Positions 38,644 to 44,992 of a stretch of DNA of 49,051 nucleotides are shown in pieces. Position numbers and translations under genes: made by a program. The stretch is from a virus. The notes beneath the pieces are model-generated. The model was not told the DNA's origin. It searched no databases and was given only the letters and a program-made list of their open reading frames with translations. The DNA is taken from positions 1 through 49,051 of IMG/VR virus record IMGVR_UViG_3300037502_002472; one strand, 5' to 3'. Position 1 is the stretch's first letter. Each line of letters starts with the position of its first letter.

Positions 38644-39191
38644 GGCCGGCGCGTCCCGAACGCCACCACCTCGCACCGGGGCAGGTGCGGGTAATCGTTC
38701 TCGCCAGACAGTCCGCGTAGGAACGCATCCTGCCGCAGCCCGTTGGATGCATACGCGATTTTGGCCCAGCGGATCTCGGGGGCGAAGATTTCCTGTACCG
38801 CCTCGGCGGTGAATCGCCAATAGTCGTGCGGGTAGCCATGGTGACGCCAGACGAACGGCACCGACAGGTGCAGCGTGGCCCCGATGCGCATCAGTCGTAC
38901 CAGATTCTGCGCCACGAGCCACGGCCGGCGCGAATGCTCCAGCACCGACAGGCACTCGACGTGATCAAACTTGCCCAGCGCGCGAACGTCACCTTCAAGG
39001 TCCAGCACCACATCGACGCCGTCGCCCGGGATCGCGTCCACCCCGACGACGTTGGTGTAGCGCTTGCGTCGGTCGGTCTTGCCCGGGTAGACGCGCGACC
39101 CGGCGACAAGCACGCGCGCGTTTTCCGGCACGCGCACATACCGGCGCTCGAAATCTTCACCAGCGGCAAAGTCTGCGAATGGCTTCGCCAC
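38640..39191 (-). CDS. SAM-dependent methyltransferase-like protein
   Basis: A 183-residue class I methyltransferase. VLVAGSRVYPGKT (motif I-like), VVGVDAIPGDGVDVV, FDHVECLSVLEHSRRPW and the typical LRIGATLHLSVPFVWRHHGYP stretch with HDYWRF (a pattern common in sugar-locus methyltransferases). Start is GTG 39191 after GGAGGAGGT, one of the clearest ribosome sites in this operon; it overlaps the upstream gene by 35 bases. It is the second methyltransferase of the cassette. Confidence 0.8.
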   Translation of the reverse strand: MAKPFADFAAGEDFERRYVRVPENARVLVAGSRVYPGKTDRRKRYTNVVGVDAIPGDGVDVVLDLEGDVRALGKFDHVECLSVLEHSRRPWLVAQNLVRLMRIGATLHLSVPFVWRHHGYPHDYWRFTAEAVQEIFAPEIRWAKIAYASNGLRQDAFLRGLSGENDYPHLPRCEVVAFGTRRP

Positions 39192-39912
39192 TACGCACCT
39201 CCTCCATCTCCCACATCGCCCACGCCAGTCGCCGGAACATGGCGAGCCTCGCCGCGTCGTCCCGGACTGTCGACTCGCCGATCCGAGCGCACGCTTGTGC
39301 GCCGACGAACGCGGGGTGCTCGTACCACACAGGCACCCCAAGCGCCAGTGCACGCAAGGCCGCGGAGCTTGCCCAGGTCAGCACGCCCCGGGCCTTCGCA
39401 AGATCGTCCTCCAGTGGCACGGCAGACGTGTCGGTGCCCGGATGCGGCCGAACACGCGCGCCGTGGTGACGCGCGGCCCTCTCCGCCCACTGTGACGGGC
39501 TGGCAATGCCTTCGTGGCCGATCGAGCGCTGGCCCAGCGCGATCAGCTCTCCGTCGTCGCCGCACCATCCGGCAAGCACCTGTCCCCAGCCGTCCCACCG
39601 TTCGGGTCCGTCGTCTTCGAAGTTGCCGCCGACCGTCGCGGGATTGTCGCGAGCCAGGCTGCACCACGCACCGGGCCGCCACGAGTTGTCCAGCGGGCAG
39701 TTCTCGGCGACCAGCACCGTGGCGCCAACTGCGTCGAAAAGCCGCGCCATCGCGTCTCCGCTCCCGTACCGATTCCAGATGAGCAGGAGGTCGTCGGGGC
39801 GCGGGTCGGACAGGCTGGTGACGACGCTGAACCCAGCCGCCTGCAACCCCTGTGTGAAGGAGTCGCGCCGGTAATGCAGCGCGGGCCGCAGCAGGTTTAG
39901 AGCGCGGCGCAC
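39157..39912 (-). CDS. GT-B-like sugar transferase or related protein
   Basis: A 251-residue protein. ALHYRRDSFTQGLQAAGF at the N-terminus, DDLLLIWNRYGSGDAMA, then VRPHPGTDTSAVPLEDDLAKA and the C-terminal site LTWASSAALRALALGVPVW are similar to capsule-type (KpsC-like) or TDP-sugar-dependent transferases in phages. The RPHPG motif in a GT-B fold is often at the nucleotide-binding loop. GTG start at 39912 overlaps the DUF115-like gene by 16 bases. Its distant similarity to the 36995 product suggests paired transferases. Confidence 0.55.
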   Translation of the reverse strand: MRRALNLLRPALHYRRDSFTQGLQAAGFSVVTSLSDPRPDDLLLIWNRYGSGDAMARLFDAVGATVLVAENCPLDNSWRPGAWCSLARDNPATVGGNFEDDGPERWDGWGQVLAGWCGDDGELIALGQRSIGHEGIASPSQWAERAARHHGARVRPHPGTDTSAVPLEDDLAKARGVLTWASSAALRALALGVPVWYEHPAFVGAQACARIGESTVRDDAARLAMFRRLAWAMWEMEEVRSGEAIRRLCRW

Positions 39913-40520
39913 GCCTGGACCTCCGCGGCGAGGGTCGAGAAGCGGAACGCCTGCAATGCGGATCCGGGCGTGCAGTTCACGATGTCACACCCCATGCGCT
40001 CCGCGGCAGGCCGGATCGAGGCGAAGCGCCGAATGAACAGCGCGAAGTGCTCCGGCGGCGTGTTGCGCAGCCCCGCGGGGTGCTTGCCGTGCCAGTGGTC
40101 GCCGTGCATGTCCACGCCGAGCAGCAGCACCCGCGTGGCGCCCGCGTGCATCGCGATGTGCAGCGCCTGATACGTGCTGTTCGAGCCGGTGCGCACGGCG
40201 CCCGGGTCCGGGTCGAATCCCTCGGCCCCCGTGTTGCGCAGTCGCAGGACGCCCGGGGCGCCGGTCCCCGCCGTGACGCGCAGCCCGGCGAAGCGCCGGG
40301 CGTCCGCGTTGTCGGCGTGCGCCCACCACTCGGCGTCCGCCGCGTACAGCATGTCAGCCCACGGGGCGAGTCGATGCGTGGTGTTGATGGCGATGGCGGG
40401 CAAGCCGGCTTGCCGAACCTCGTCTGCGGTCGCTTGAGACATGGACGGCCCGCTGGCGAGGATGGCGACCGTTGCGCCGGGCCACATCCGCGGCACGGCC
40501 CACCATGTCGACTCGCTCAC
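39897..40520 (-). CDS. DUF115/MptE-like protein
   Basis: A 207-residue protein of the DUF115 type, found in surface glycan clusters and in the 6-hydroxymethylpterin pyrophosphokinase family. Signature: ATVAILASGPSMSQA (ASGPS nucleotide loop), AIAINTTHRLAPWADMLYAAD and LLLGVDMHGDHWHG. Given its neighbours, a sugar-related role is more likely than pterin chemistry, but the pterin link is noted because folE/queD act on pterins here. GTG start overlaps the collagen-like gene stop. It is the first gene of the seven-gene cassette. Confidence 0.65.
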   Translation of the reverse strand: MSESTWWAVPRMWPGATVAILASGPSMSQATADEVRQAGLPAIAINTTHRLAPWADMLYAADAEWWAHADNADARRFAGLRVTAGTGAPGVLRLRNTGAEGFDPDPGAVRTGSNSTYQALHIAMHAGATRVLLLGVDMHGDHWHGKHPAGLRNTPPEHFALFIRRFASIRPAAERMGCDIVNCTPGSALQAFRFSTLAAEVQACAAL

Positions 40521-41491
40521 CACTTGCTCCCGTCCGAGCCCATCTGCGTCAGGTCGCGCCCCGCTCGGCCCTCGGCCCCACGGTCGCCCTTCTCGCCGCG
40601 CATCCCGTTGCGCCCGTCGCGTCCGCGCTTGGCTGCGAGCTGCCACAGGGTGTCGGTGCCGGGCTTGCTCTGGCCGTCGCCCGCGCGGCGGACCCACAAC
40701 GAGCCGTCCCACGTGACCGTGTCGCCCTGGGCGTACTGCTGATCGACCCAGACGCCCCGATACTGCATCGTGGGCACGGAGACGGATTTCTCTATGATCT
40801 TGCCGCCGGTCAGCGACAGCCGCACGACGACCCCGCGGCCGTCGTCGGCAAGCGCCATGTCCGCGGAGCAGATCCCGCGCATCACCACCGACCAGCCGGC
40901 CCGCTCATAGTCGCCGCTGGCCGCAACGGGGTCGGTGGCGCGGTACGCCCGCAGAAGACCACCATCGTGCGCGATGTAGGTGCCCCGCGGATAGCTGCGC
41001 GCCGTGTCCAGGCCGTCCAGCACCTCGATCTGCGCGGCGTCCTTGCCGTCGTCGCCGCGCTCGCCCTTGTCGCCTTTCTCGCCGCGTTCCCCGGTTGGGC
41101 CGGCATCGCCCTTCTCGCCACGATCTCCGGCGTCGCCTGCGGGGCCGGCTGGCCCGGGGTCGCCCTTGTCGCCTTTCTGGCCGCGTTCCCCGGCCGGGCC
41201 GGTGTCGCCCTTGTCGCCGCGATCGCCCGCGGGGCCGGCGTCGCCCTTTTCGCCACGGTCGCCAGCGGGGCCGCGCTCACCCTGGGGGCCAGCAGAACCG
41301 ACGACACCGATGTCGCCGCGCTCACCCTTCTCGCCGCGCTCGCCGGCCGGACCCTGGTCGCCCTTCTCGCCGCGGGCGCCTTTCTCGGGCTGGCGGGATT
41401 CGAGCGCCTGGACGCGCTCCAACAGTGGGGCCAGCGACTTGGCGATGTGCCCGGTGATGGCCTGGAACAGTTTCTCGACGTTGTCTGCCAT
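40517..41491 (-). CDS. Collagen-like fibre with carbohydrate-binding module
   Basis: A 324-residue structural protein. Residues 1-35 form a coiled coil (VEKLFQAITGHIAKSLAPLL), followed by 38 uninterrupted Gly-X-Y triplets (38-151), rich in GEKGDK and GPAGDR. After a beta-rich domain, the segment VWVDQQYAQGDTVTWDGSLW (about 243-262) is like a CBM5/12 chitin-binding module. A short second GXY run is near the C-terminus. Collagen-like repeats trimerise and rigidify phage fibres. Position directly before seven sugar-modifying genes suggests that it is a possible glycosylation target, but this is inference. It follows the spanin genes. Confidence 0.82.
   Translation of the reverse strand: MADNVEKLFQAITGHIAKSLAPLLERVQALESRQPEKGARGEKGDQGPAGERGEKGERGDIGVVGSAGPQGERGPAGDRGEKGDAGPAGDRGDKGDTGPAGERGQKGDKGDPGPAGPAGDAGDRGEKGDAGPTGERGEKGDKGERGDDGKDAAQIEVLDGLDTARSYPRGTYIAHDGGLLRAYRATDPVAASGDYERAGWSVVMRGICSADMALADDGRGVVVRLSLTGGKIIEKSVSVPTMQYRGVWVDQQYAQGDTVTWDGSLWVRRAGDGQSKPGTDTLWQLAAKRGRDGRNGMRGEKGDRGAEGRAGRDLTQMGSDGSKW
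41039..41380 (-). repeat. Collagen-like Gly-X-Y coding repeats
   Basis: 38 consecutive glycine triplet repeats (residues 38-151 of the fibre) encoded by GC-rich low-complexity DNA. The opposite strand shows a long hydrophobic open frame over it, which is an artefact of the composition. Confidence 0.8.
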
Positions 41492-41503
41492 GACGCTGGC
41501 CTT

Positions 41504-41731
41504 TCAGTCTGTGTGATTGTGCGCGGCGCGGCACTCTCGATAGATCGACGCCACCTCGATCAGTTTGCGCGTCGTCTCACCGAACGTGTCACCGTCCAAC
41601 GGCGTCAGCGGCGGGCATGCGGCGATCTGCAGCGGGGTCGGGCCGACGACCGGTGAGGGCCTCGTTGACAACGTCTCGCACCCCTGGAGCATGAACGCAA
41701 TCGCGATACTCGACACGAGTTTGTATTTCAC
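41504..41731 (-). CDS. Outer membrane spanin subunit Rz1-like lipoprotein
   Basis: A 75-residue lipoprotein: signal YKLVSSIAIAFMLQGC with the lipobox LQGC (Cys about residue 18), then a Pro-rich stretch. The gene starts inside the Rz-like gene in another frame (143-base overlap), the standard Rz/Rz1 layout, which disrupts the outer membrane at the final lysis step. The GTG start gives the lysine-rich n-region. Overlap and the lipobox make the call strong despite low sequence similarity. Confidence 0.82.
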   Translation of the reverse strand: MKYKLVSSIAIAFMLQGCETLSTRPSPVVGPTPLQIAACPPLTPLDGDTFGETTRKLIEVASIYRECRAAHNHTD

Positions 41732-41948
41732 GCTCGAACCTCTGCTGTACTGTTCGATTTTCGACCTTGATGCGGCTGATGGCGTGTGCTGCAGCCGAGG
41801 CGGCGGACTCGGCGGCCTTTGCGCTGATCTGCTCGTCGCGGAGGCACCTGGCGGACTGCAGCTCTTGTCCGTCGGCCCGCCCCTTCAGGTACGCCACCCC
41901 CGCCAACACCGTGGCAGCGGCCAGAAAGTACGGCGCGGCAGCGATCAT
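41589..41948 (-). CDS. Inner membrane spanin subunit Rz-like
   Basis: A 119-residue inner-membrane spanin: N-terminal membrane anchor (APYFLAAATVLAGVAYLKGR), then a helical coiled-coil ectodomain (AESAASAAAHAISRIKVEN, VQQRFEREIQTRVEYRD). It pairs with the Rz1-like lipoprotein whose gene is nested in its 3' part. ATGA overlap with the endolysin stop ties it to the lysis cassette. A Gram-negative host is the clear implication. Confidence 0.82.
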   Translation of the reverse strand: MIAAAPYFLAAATVLAGVAYLKGRADGQELQSARCLRDEQISAKAAESAASAAAHAISRIKVENRTVQQRFEREIQTRVEYRDCVHAPGVRDVVNEALTGRRPDPAADRRMPAADAVGR

Positions 41949-42628
41949 CGGTGGCCCGCCCGATAGTCGCGCCAGCGGCGCCACAGCGCGTAAGCGGCGC
42001 CGGCCAGCACGACGGCCAGAAGGACCCACCGGATCGGATCGGTCGGTGGCGTCTCAGCGGCCTGCGTGACTGCGGTGCGCGTCTCGGTCAGGATCGGCAA
42101 GACCTCGACGACGGCGAGGCCGGTAGCGGCCACGGTGGCCGACCCGGCGCCGGCCGCGGTGCCGGTGGCGACGAACGGGCGCTCGGGCGGCTTGTGCGCG
42201 AGCCAGCGAGCGACGTTGAAGCCGGGGCACGCCTTGTTCGCGTATTCGTTGTGACCGCTCACGCGTTTGATCGAGGGATACTTCGCGCGCAGCTCGGCGA
42301 TCAGTTGCCGCAGCGCCACGTCCTGCTCGCTGGTGTAGTGATCTTCGAAAGCGTCGTTGGTCGAGGCGCCGTGCCCTCCGATCAGACAGATGCCGGCGGC
42401 GCGCTCGTTGACCTCGCGGTTGACCAGGGCGCCGCTACGCTCGATCGGGCGGCCGGTGTAAACCTGTCCGTCTTGATCAATGACGTAGTGATATCCGATG
42501 TCGGACCACCCTCGCTCGACCATGTGCCAGCGGCGCATCTCGGCGACTTTCTCGGTGCCGGGTCTGCCCGCCATCCAGCTAGGCCGGCTGGCCGCGCAGT
42601 GGACGCTGATCTCGGTGATCGTCCTCAC
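41945..42628 (-). CDS. N-acetylmuramoyl-L-alanine amidase endolysin with C-terminal membrane helix
   Basis: A 227-residue Amidase_2 (T7 lysozyme-like) endolysin. Zinc ligands: His10 in SVHCAAS, a second His in SGHNEYANKACPG with the Cys of that segment, and GYHYVIDQDGQVY and NERAAGICLIGGHG as the usual core. The amidase cleaves the link between MurNAc and L-alanine. Unusually, a Pro/Ala/Thr-rich linker is followed by a C-terminal membrane helix (WVLLAVVLAGAAYALW) and a basic end. A C-terminal tail-anchored lysin, or a SAR-like release, is possible. GTG start overlaps the holin-like gene stop. Confidence 0.88.
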   Translation of the reverse strand: MRTITEISVHCAASRPSWMAGRPGTEKVAEMRRWHMVERGWSDIGYHYVIDQDGQVYTGRPIERSGALVNREVNERAAGICLIGGHGASTNDAFEDHYTSEQDVALRQLIAELRAKYPSIKRVSGHNEYANKACPGFNVARWLAHKPPERPFVATGTAAGAGSATVAATGLAVVEVLPILTETRTAVTQAAETPPTDPIRWVLLAVVLAGAAYALWRRWRDYRAGHR

Positions 42629-42879
42629 GACGGATCCTTCGGCGGGGTCAGGGCGACGGCGCGACCCTGCGACAGCAGCCGCCCGACGATGGTCGACAAG
42701 GCCAGCACGCCGACGAGATTGTCCGGCGTCCAGCCGATTAGGCCCAGAATCGCGGCTTGCTTTTCCTCGCTGAGTTGCGACCAGATCAGGATCGCGGTGG
42801 CAATCTGGACCGACAACCAGCGGTGGGCCCGCGTCCAGTCTTCGACCAGCCAGCGATCGAGATGTTGCTTGAGCGTCAT
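42625..42879 (-). CDS. Holin-like membrane protein
   Basis: An 84-residue protein with two hydrophobic segments (LSVQIATAILIWSQL and GWTPDNLVGVLALSTIVGRLL) and charged ends, the size and topology of small phage holins. The pattern RAHRWLSVQIATAI-x-WSQ is seen in holin-like DUF7940 proteins. It lies directly upstream of the endolysin and overlaps its neighbours at both ends. It probably makes the lesion or triggers lysis; no biochemical proof here. Confidence 0.7.
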   Translation of the reverse strand: MTLKQHLDRWLVEDWTRAHRWLSVQIATAILIWSQLSEEKQAAILGLIGWTPDNLVGVLALSTIVGRLLSQGRAVALTPPKDPS

Positions 42880-43193
42880 GGTGTGTTGCTCCGAATGCTG
42901 TTGCGGATGGCTTCCCAAAGAGCGAAGGCCAGAAATCCGGCAGCGGCCCACAGGCCGGCCGTCAGGACTTTGCTCATCACGTCGGACTTCAGCCGGTCCC
43001 AGCCGGTGGCGGCGCGGATGGCTTTCTCGTGCGCGAGGCGGTGGCCGTGTGGGTCGCCGCCGGGGAAGGCTGAGGCGAAGGTCTGGCTCAGCCGGTCGAA
43101 GCCGGAGTCGAGGTGATCCATCACCCGTTTCTCGTGGCGCTCCAGCGCTTCGCTGATCAACACCTTAACCCGGTCTTCTGTCAGATCACTCAC
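42876..43193 (-). CDS. Small membrane protein of the lysis region
   Basis: A 105-residue protein with a charged, helical N-terminal half (VKVLISEALERHEKRVMDHL) and one C-terminal membrane helix (LTAGLWAAAGFLAFALWEAI). The position before the holin and the ATGA overlap suggest a lysis accessory, possible antiholin or second holin. No family is recognised. The gene is separated from the portal gene by 61 bases. Confidence 0.55.
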   Translation of the reverse strand: MSDLTEDRVKVLISEALERHEKRVMDHLDSGFDRLSQTFASAFPGGDPHGHRLAHEKAIRAATGWDRLKSDVMSKVLTAGLWAAAGFLAFALWEAIRNSIRSNTP

Positions 43194-43254
43194 GTTGCGA
43201 CCTTCAAACGGACGTGCCGGCGCTTAAGTTCCGACGGGTTGGTGGAACGACGCG

Positions 43255-44640
43255 TCAGGCATGGGCGAACTTCTCCAATAGCTTTTCGACGAGCACTGCG
43301 GCCGCCCTTTCCTCTTCGTCCTGCTCGTCGTCAGGTTGCGGCGCGGACGGGGACGCGGGCGCCGGTGAGGGTGCCGGGGCCGTGCCGAACGGGTCGGCCT
43401 GCGCGTCGCGGCGGGCCAGCGCGGCCAGCGAGTAATTCTGTTGCTGCAAATACACCGCGTCGCCGCCCTCGACGGGCGGGAGGTTCATCTTCGCCCGCGC
43501 CTCGTCCGGTTTCATCAAGGCGCCGCCCACAGCCTTGCCCAGCGCGTCGATCCGCGCGGCGGAGTCCATGCGCAGCAACCCGTCAAGGTCCAGCTCGATC
43601 TCGTAGCCCTCGGACCCCGCGAGCGCGTCGGTCAGCAACCGCTCGACCGACTCAATGTACCACTGCAGGCACCCGGAGTAATACTGCGTCTCCAGCGCCT
43701 CGACGTTGCCCGCCGTGGGCATGGGGCCGGCCGCGATCTTGTAGAGCGGCACCGAGAAACACCGCCCCACGTCCTCAACGGTCCACGACAGTTGCTGCAT
43801 GAGCTGTGCGTCCTGCGCCGGGATCGTCATCGGCTCGTACTTGAGCCCGTCGCCCAGGACGGCCAGCCGACCGATGTTGAGCCCCGCAAAGTTGCGCTCG
43901 AACTCCGTCTTGAGCCGCACCGCAGTTTCCGTCGGGATTGTGCCCGGGCCGGTCAGCATACCCGACGGGCGCGACATGTTCTCGAAGAACTTGGCCGAGT
44001 TCTGCTGGATCCTCGTGCCCTGGGTGACGCTGGCGGCGCACGCGCTGATCGGGGACACGCCGACGAGCGGGTGCCACAGCGTGACGTGCCGATCATGGAT
44101 CACCTCGGAGGCCGGGACCGTCATGCCGGACTCGGCCTGTGCAAACGGGTCGCCGCCCAGCGCGTAGTACACATCGCCGTCCGGCGTCACCATGGGCATC
44201 ACGGTGCGCGGATCCAGCACCAGCAGCTCCACCGGGCGACCACGCAGGGTGGCCCGACGGATCAGAACATACGTGTTGCCGAAAAACAGCTTGCTCGTCA
44301 TCCAGTACGTGACGAATTGCAGCCAGTTTTGCGAGCGGTTCGGCCGGCGTAGCAGCCCGGCGATTTCGTCCGGCCCCCGCGTGGGCATCATCACGCCACG
44401 CGACTCCTCGATGAACCGCGGCCGCAGCTTCGCCACGTCGGTGGCGATGCGCGAGACGCAGGCGTACACCGCCCCGAACGTGGCCATGTCGCCCAGCCCG
44501 ACCAGCCGGGGCGTGACACCCTCCTGCCAGCCGCCGGGATACGTCTCTCGGATCCAGCCGCTCAGGTACGACGACGGGAGCCGCGTGACAGCGGCGGCAG
44601 CTTTCGTGATCCGTGCGACGGTGTCGCGCAGGACTCCCAT
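43255..44640 (-). CDS. Portal protein (HK97 type)
   Basis: A 461-residue portal protein: PPGGW-like start, ATFGAVYACVSRIATDVA, LLRRPNRSQNWLQFVTYW, VIHDRHVTLWHPLVGVSPI and the family's most conserved TVEDVGRCFSVPLYKI, all in order. The C-terminal 40 residues are acidic and Pro/Ala-rich. It forms the ring at the capsid vertex through which DNA is packaged. Oddly it lies downstream of the capsid gene; the usual order puts the portal between terminase and protease/capsid. Confidence 0.95.
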   Translation of the reverse strand: MGVLRDTVARITKAAAAVTRLPSSYLSGWIRETYPGGWQEGVTPRLVGLGDMATFGAVYACVSRIATDVAKLRPRFIEESRGVMMPTRGPDEIAGLLRRPNRSQNWLQFVTYWMTSKLFFGNTYVLIRRATLRGRPVELLVLDPRTVMPMVTPDGDVYYALGGDPFAQAESGMTVPASEVIHDRHVTLWHPLVGVSPISACAASVTQGTRIQQNSAKFFENMSRPSGMLTGPGTIPTETAVRLKTEFERNFAGLNIGRLAVLGDGLKYEPMTIPAQDAQLMQQLSWTVEDVGRCFSVPLYKIAAGPMPTAGNVEALETQYYSGCLQWYIESVERLLTDALAGSEGYEIELDLDGLLRMDSAARIDALGKAVGGALMKPDEARAKMNLPPVEGGDAVYLQQQNYSLAALARRDAQADPFGTAPAPSPAPASPSAPQPDDEQDEEERAAAVLVEKLLEKFAHA

Positions 44641-44645
44641 GCGCG

Positions 44646-44888
44646 TCAGTCCGCGCTCAGTGACGTGGTGGGCGCGCGGCGGGGTCGACCGCGCGGACGC
44701 GGCCGGACGGCAGCCACGTCGGGCACGTCGGGCACGTCGTCGTGTTCTTCGGCGACGTAGGGGTCCGCTCGACCGGTGCGCATGAGATAGCTCGCGTCGA
44801 CCACCGTTGCGGTGAAGCGCTGTCCCGCGACGAGGTCGCGCCGCTCGTAGCGCATCGGTTGCCGCGCAACCAGCTCTTTCGTGTCCAT
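44646..44888 (-). CDS. Small hypothetical protein between capsid and portal
   Basis: An 80-residue protein. First 45 residues form a small compact part (DLVAGQRFTATVVDASYLM, RTGRADPYVAEEHDDV); the rest is Arg/Pro-rich and disordered. Not recognised. Position before the portal gene with a terminator upstream suggests a capsid accessory or head-completion role. In HK97-type phages, similarly small proteins next to the capsid gene are head decoration or connector proteins. Confidence 0.5.
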   Translation of the reverse strand: MDTKELVARQPMRYERRDLVAGQRFTATVVDASYLMRTGRADPYVAEEHDDVPDVPDVAAVRPRPRGRPRRAPTTSLSAD

Positions 44889-44907
44889 GGCGGCCGGATC
44901 CTTCGTG

Positions 44908-44924
44908 AAAAGGGGCCGGCCCCT
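44908..44924 (-). terminator. Terminator downstream of the capsid gene
   Basis: On minus: AGGGG, CCGG loop, CCCCT followed by TTT. The 12-base core GGGGCCGGCCCC is a perfect palindrome and ends in a T-run in the minus direction. Partial termination after the capsid gene is a common way of raising capsid dose. Confidence 0.55.
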
Positions 44925-44992
44925 CGTCTTACGACGGGAGACCGACCCAAAGTGGCGCTCGCGCGCCAGGAGGAGACACCTTCACCACCCGA

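Noticed and set aside
39897-40520. Pterin pyrophosphokinase feeding the deazaguanine pathway
   Set aside because: The DUF115/MptE family has pterin members, but gene context is a glycan cassette on the other strand from folE/queD, so a pterin role is not supported.
40472-41656. Long hydrophobic plus-strand open frame opposite the collagen-like fibre
   Set aside because: It is the complement of Gly-X-Y codons, which yields Ala/Pro/Leu-rich nonsense; the minus-strand product has coherent domains and fits the operon.
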